DNA of 64,000 nucleotides from assembly GCF_019112545.1 (NCBI RefSeq), contig NW_025064894.1, positions 304,750-368,749 on the forward strand, in the 5' to 3' direction. The stretch's first letter is position 1; each line of letters begins with the position of its first letter. The notes under the pieces were generated by a model. The model did no database searches. It was not told the DNA's origin and saw nothing but the letters and a program-made list of their open reading frames with translations. This document shows positions 61,909 to 64,000 of the stretch, piece by piece. Both the position numbers and the translations under genes were made by a program. The DNA comes from Guyanagaster necrorhizus (lineage: Eukaryota > Basidiomycota > Agaricomycetes > Agaricales > Physalacriaceae).

Positions 61909-62099
61909 ACCTAGTAGAATACACTTCTAGCTATAATGTAGACCTCACACAGCATAGCGATAAGCAGGAACTGTATAATCACTGTACCTAGTAGAATACA
62001 CTGTTAGCTATAACATAGACTACAGGGTACTGGTCAGTAAGATATATGAAGTAATACAAGTAGATACTCACCCTCACACAGCATAGCAATAAGCAGAAA
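61909..62099 (+). repeat. Interleaved pair of imperfect direct repeats
   Basis: A 35-nt unit beginning ACCTAGTAGAATACACT occurs at 61909-61943 and 61986-62020 with four mismatches. A 27-nt unit beginning CTCACACAGCATAGC occurs at 61944-61970 and 62073-62099 with two mismatches. In the first copy the two units are adjacent; in the second they are 52 nt apart. They may be remains of a duplicated transposon end. Confidence 0.75.
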
Positions 62100-62164
62100 T
62101 GCGGTGAGGGTGCTTGACAGACCATATTCAGTATATATTGTCCATCCCGACATAAAGGAGTATC

Positions 62165-62194
62165 GAGCTCGGCCAGCGGGATACGACCGAGCTC
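62165..62194. repeat. Perfect 8-bp inverted repeat
   Basis: GAGCTCGG at 62165-62172 and CCGAGCTC at 62187-62194, with a 14-nt loop. A second inverted pair (CACCCTCAC / GTGAGGGTG) lies near 62069-62112. They add to the repeat cluster. Confidence 0.6.
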
Positions 62195-62432
62195 CTGCTT
62201 GCTAATCCAACATTAATATATAGGTTCATTAAAAAACATAGAAAACTGTTGTGAATTGACTCGCGAGTACTCAAATGTACTCAAACGTGTGACTGAGATA
62301 GTGTTCAGTCAGCATTGTCGACGACGAAGGATTAGAGTAAGTTGCAGAATATTCTAGAAGTAATTATCATAGCAGATATAAGCAGAAGTTTCGAAGCATA
62401 ATAAGTAGTAGTTCCTACCTTTATAACCGCCA

Positions 62433-64000
62433 CTAAGTTGTCCTTCCGCCAACAAAAGCTTCCTTCACTAGTGTTAAAATATCCATCACCGACATGCCGT
62501 TCAAGTTTTTCAAGTTCATCAAAACTCTGGGCATCTCAGCACCAATCCGATCAAGAAAAGCAAGCAAAGCAACCTCTTTTCCCAGCTTCCCAAGAACATC
62601 ATCATCGAAATCCATCTTCACATCCAATGTTGTGGAAACAAATTTTTCCAAGATAGTAAACATTCTCAGTGATAGTTCTGATGGCAAAGAGACTTTGAGT
62701 CGAAATGAATGATTATAGAACAAGGCACCCGGAATATGGATTCGGAAGCTGTCCATGAAGACCGAGAGATTATATATGTGCTCTGTCACAAAAGGGCATG
62801 TCCGACGTTGAGATGTTTTCTGCAAGAGTCGATAAATGGATAAGGCCCGATCATATCTGGACACAAATTTAGTTTGGTTCAGAACAACTCCCATGAGTGC
62901 AACATAAAGTTCGGAATCCACAGGTTCGAGCAGTGAGGACGTGGATCCATGGGAGAGTGGTTGTGATATGATGGATAGATGACGCAAGAGCGAGGCATAT
63001 TTTTGGCGAAGAAATTTGTGTAATGGATTATACCAGAACACACGAAGTGTGCGCAACATGTGCGATCTCTCCAAAAATGTGATGCCTCCATCATATTTCA
63101 TATTCCGCAGGAGGACAGTGTTTAAAGCCTCAGTTTGATCCAAAGTGAGTTTCGTGACAGTGAAAGTGAAGACATCATCGGGGGATCTGTGGCGGTTCAA
63201 CTCTGAAATGTCATTCTCGTTGGAAAGCCTGATGGCAGTTTCTCCATTCACCAGTCGAGATGTAGGTTTTTCTTGGGGAATTGACAGTAGATCGCTCGCC
63301 ATCGGAGCCCCGGACTCGTACAGAGCAACTTTGTGACTGCGCAGTACGAGGGCAATACGGGGACTGACTATATATATGCGATGAGTCATCTCACACCTGG
63401 GCGTTAACCCCTCCCACAGTCCGGCTGCACCGTCGGTCAAGATAAACTCTGATGTCGCTTCAGCCTCCCATATGCCTAAAAAGTAACCTTCGGCTTGAAC
63501 CTGATATGGAATCGCTTCTGAATGCTCCATAATGGGGTCAACGCCGGTCACAACCTGCCTAAAAACCTCCCCATAACCATACTTCTTGAAATCTGCATGG
63601 GCGTCGTCTACGATCTGGGAATGGGGCGTGTCCAGATAATAGCGCATGACGCGCAACCATACATCGACGTGTGTCTGGCACTGATGCTCGGTTTGATACC
63701 GAATCAACCATTGCCTTATGCTGGGCGAAAGTTTGGGATCATAGTAGGTACTGCCCGCATTACGATAGTGTAACACGAACATGAACTTCCTCAAGTCATC
63801 GAGGTCTCTGCGCTTTATAGTTATTTTCCCTCGCGCAAGCTCAGAATGAAGAGTTTCGATGGTCGACGCGGCCTTTGTTTCTAAGAGAGAAAGCTTCTTT
63901 TCCACCTCGTTCACGTTGCTAAGACTACTAGCATCTCGATAGAGGTTTTTTTGTCCGTAAATTGTCCCGACTGAGCGTACGGTGAGGCTCCCAGAAGCAC
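62433..64000 (-). CDS. DUF4238 protein, N-terminus outside window
   Basis: Fungal DUF4238 protein of unknown function. The frame is open from the right edge (GTIYGQKNLYRDASSLSNVN, the domain's typical YGQKxLYRD block) through VEKKLSLLETKAASTIE, KRRDLDDLRKFMFVLHYRNA, SEFILTDGAAGLWEG, THRIYIVSPRIALVLRSH and FTFTVTKLTLDQTEALNTVL. A non-DUF C-terminal part of about 230 residues, with no motif I know, ends AFVGGRTT at 62433. At least 520 codons run without an intron, unlike the neighbours. DUF4238 proteins normally begin with a short HVVPRF-like block, which must lie beyond 64000. The family is expanded in some mushrooms; a nuclease-like role has been speculated for related families, without evidence here. 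Confidence 0.85.
   Translation of the reverse strand, partial: ASGSLTVRSVGTIYGQKNLYRDASSLSNVNEVEKKLSLLETKAASTIETLHSELARGKITIKRRDLDDLRKFMFVLHYRNAGSTYYDPKLSPSIRQWLIRYQTEHQCQTHVDVWLRVMRYYLDTPHSQIVDDAHADFKKYGYGEVFRQVVTGVDPIMEHSEAIPYQVQAEGYFLGIWEAEATSEFILTDGAAGLWEGLTPRCEMTHRIYIVSPRIALVLRSHKVALYESGAPMASDLLSIPQEKPTSRLVNGETAIRLSNENDISELNRHRSPDDVFTFTVTKLTLDQTEALNTVLLRNMKYDGGITFLERSHMLRTLRVFWYNPLHKFLRQKYASLLRHLSIISQPLSHGSTSSLLEPVDSELYVALMGVVLNQTKFVSRYDRALSIYRLLQKTSQRRTCPFVTEHIYNLSVFMDSFRIHIPGALFYNHSFRLKVSLPSELSLRMFTILEKFVSTTLDVKMDFDDDVLGKLGKEVALLAFLDRIGAEMPRVLMNLKNLNGMSVMDILTLVKEAFVGGRTT

Larger units (their letters stand above)
60818..62432. other. Intergenic interval with homopolymer and repeat cluster
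   Basis: About 1.6 kb upstream of the carboxylesterase and downstream of the DUF4238 gene. It holds the C37 run and the short repeat cluster listed separately. No gene was recognised. Confidence 0.45.

Overview
The window looks like nuclear DNA from a basidiomycete, most likely a mushroom-forming agaricomycete. Genes are broken by many short introns of about 50-60 nt, lie on both strands and are densely packed. They include families I associate mainly with Agaricomycetes (DUF6535, DUF4238) beside conserved fungal housekeeping genes. I saw no rRNA, tRNA, CRISPR array, intact transposon or operon. All gene models were spliced by eye, so exon junctions are tentative unless motifs on both sides agree.

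Layout. 1-3700: a serine carboxypeptidase (5' end outside the window) converges on a 2-oxoglutarate/Fe(II) oxygenase. 3701-10281: gene-poor, with a dense GATA-motif cluster, unassignable coding debris and a decayed AA9 lytic polysaccharide monooxygenase. 11049-11503: ribosomal protein eL34. 13381-20100: a PBDC1/Chp1-like protein and a ZZZ3-like SANT protein on the minus strand, the latter head-to-head with the replication fork protection factor TOF1/Swi1 (Timeless). 20101-30108: a bZIP factor, a divergent transaldolase-like protein and PIG-F/GPI11. 32635-36072: two divergently transcribed, related multi-pass membrane proteins. 36310-44033: a HAD phosphatase of the PHO13 type, a Kelch protein and a DUF6535 membrane protein. 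44244-53681: serine palmitoyltransferase LCB1 head-to-head with autophagy kinase ATG1, then the SPOUT arginine methyltransferase SFM1 head-to-head with a large disordered protein. 54785-60817: a GH127/DUF1680 glycosidase and a type-B carboxylesterase, both secreted, with a frameshifted mitochondrial calcium uniporter (MCU) fragment between them. 61700-62200: a 37-nt C tract and a small repeat cluster. 62433-64000: a DUF4238 protein running off the right edge.

The genes are mostly independent of each other. The links I can support are the divergent promoter pairs (ZZZ3-like/TOF1, LCB1/ATG1, SFM1/disordered protein, the two membrane paralogs) and a loose set of secreted hydrolases (carboxypeptidase, GH127, carboxylesterase, the dead AA9) that suits a saprotroph. 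I did not find a convincing new multi-gene system. The best leads are the transaldolase-like protein without the usual N-terminal active-site motif, the AA9 and MCU relics, the divergent membrane-protein pair, and paired MCB boxes in the TOF1 promoter.
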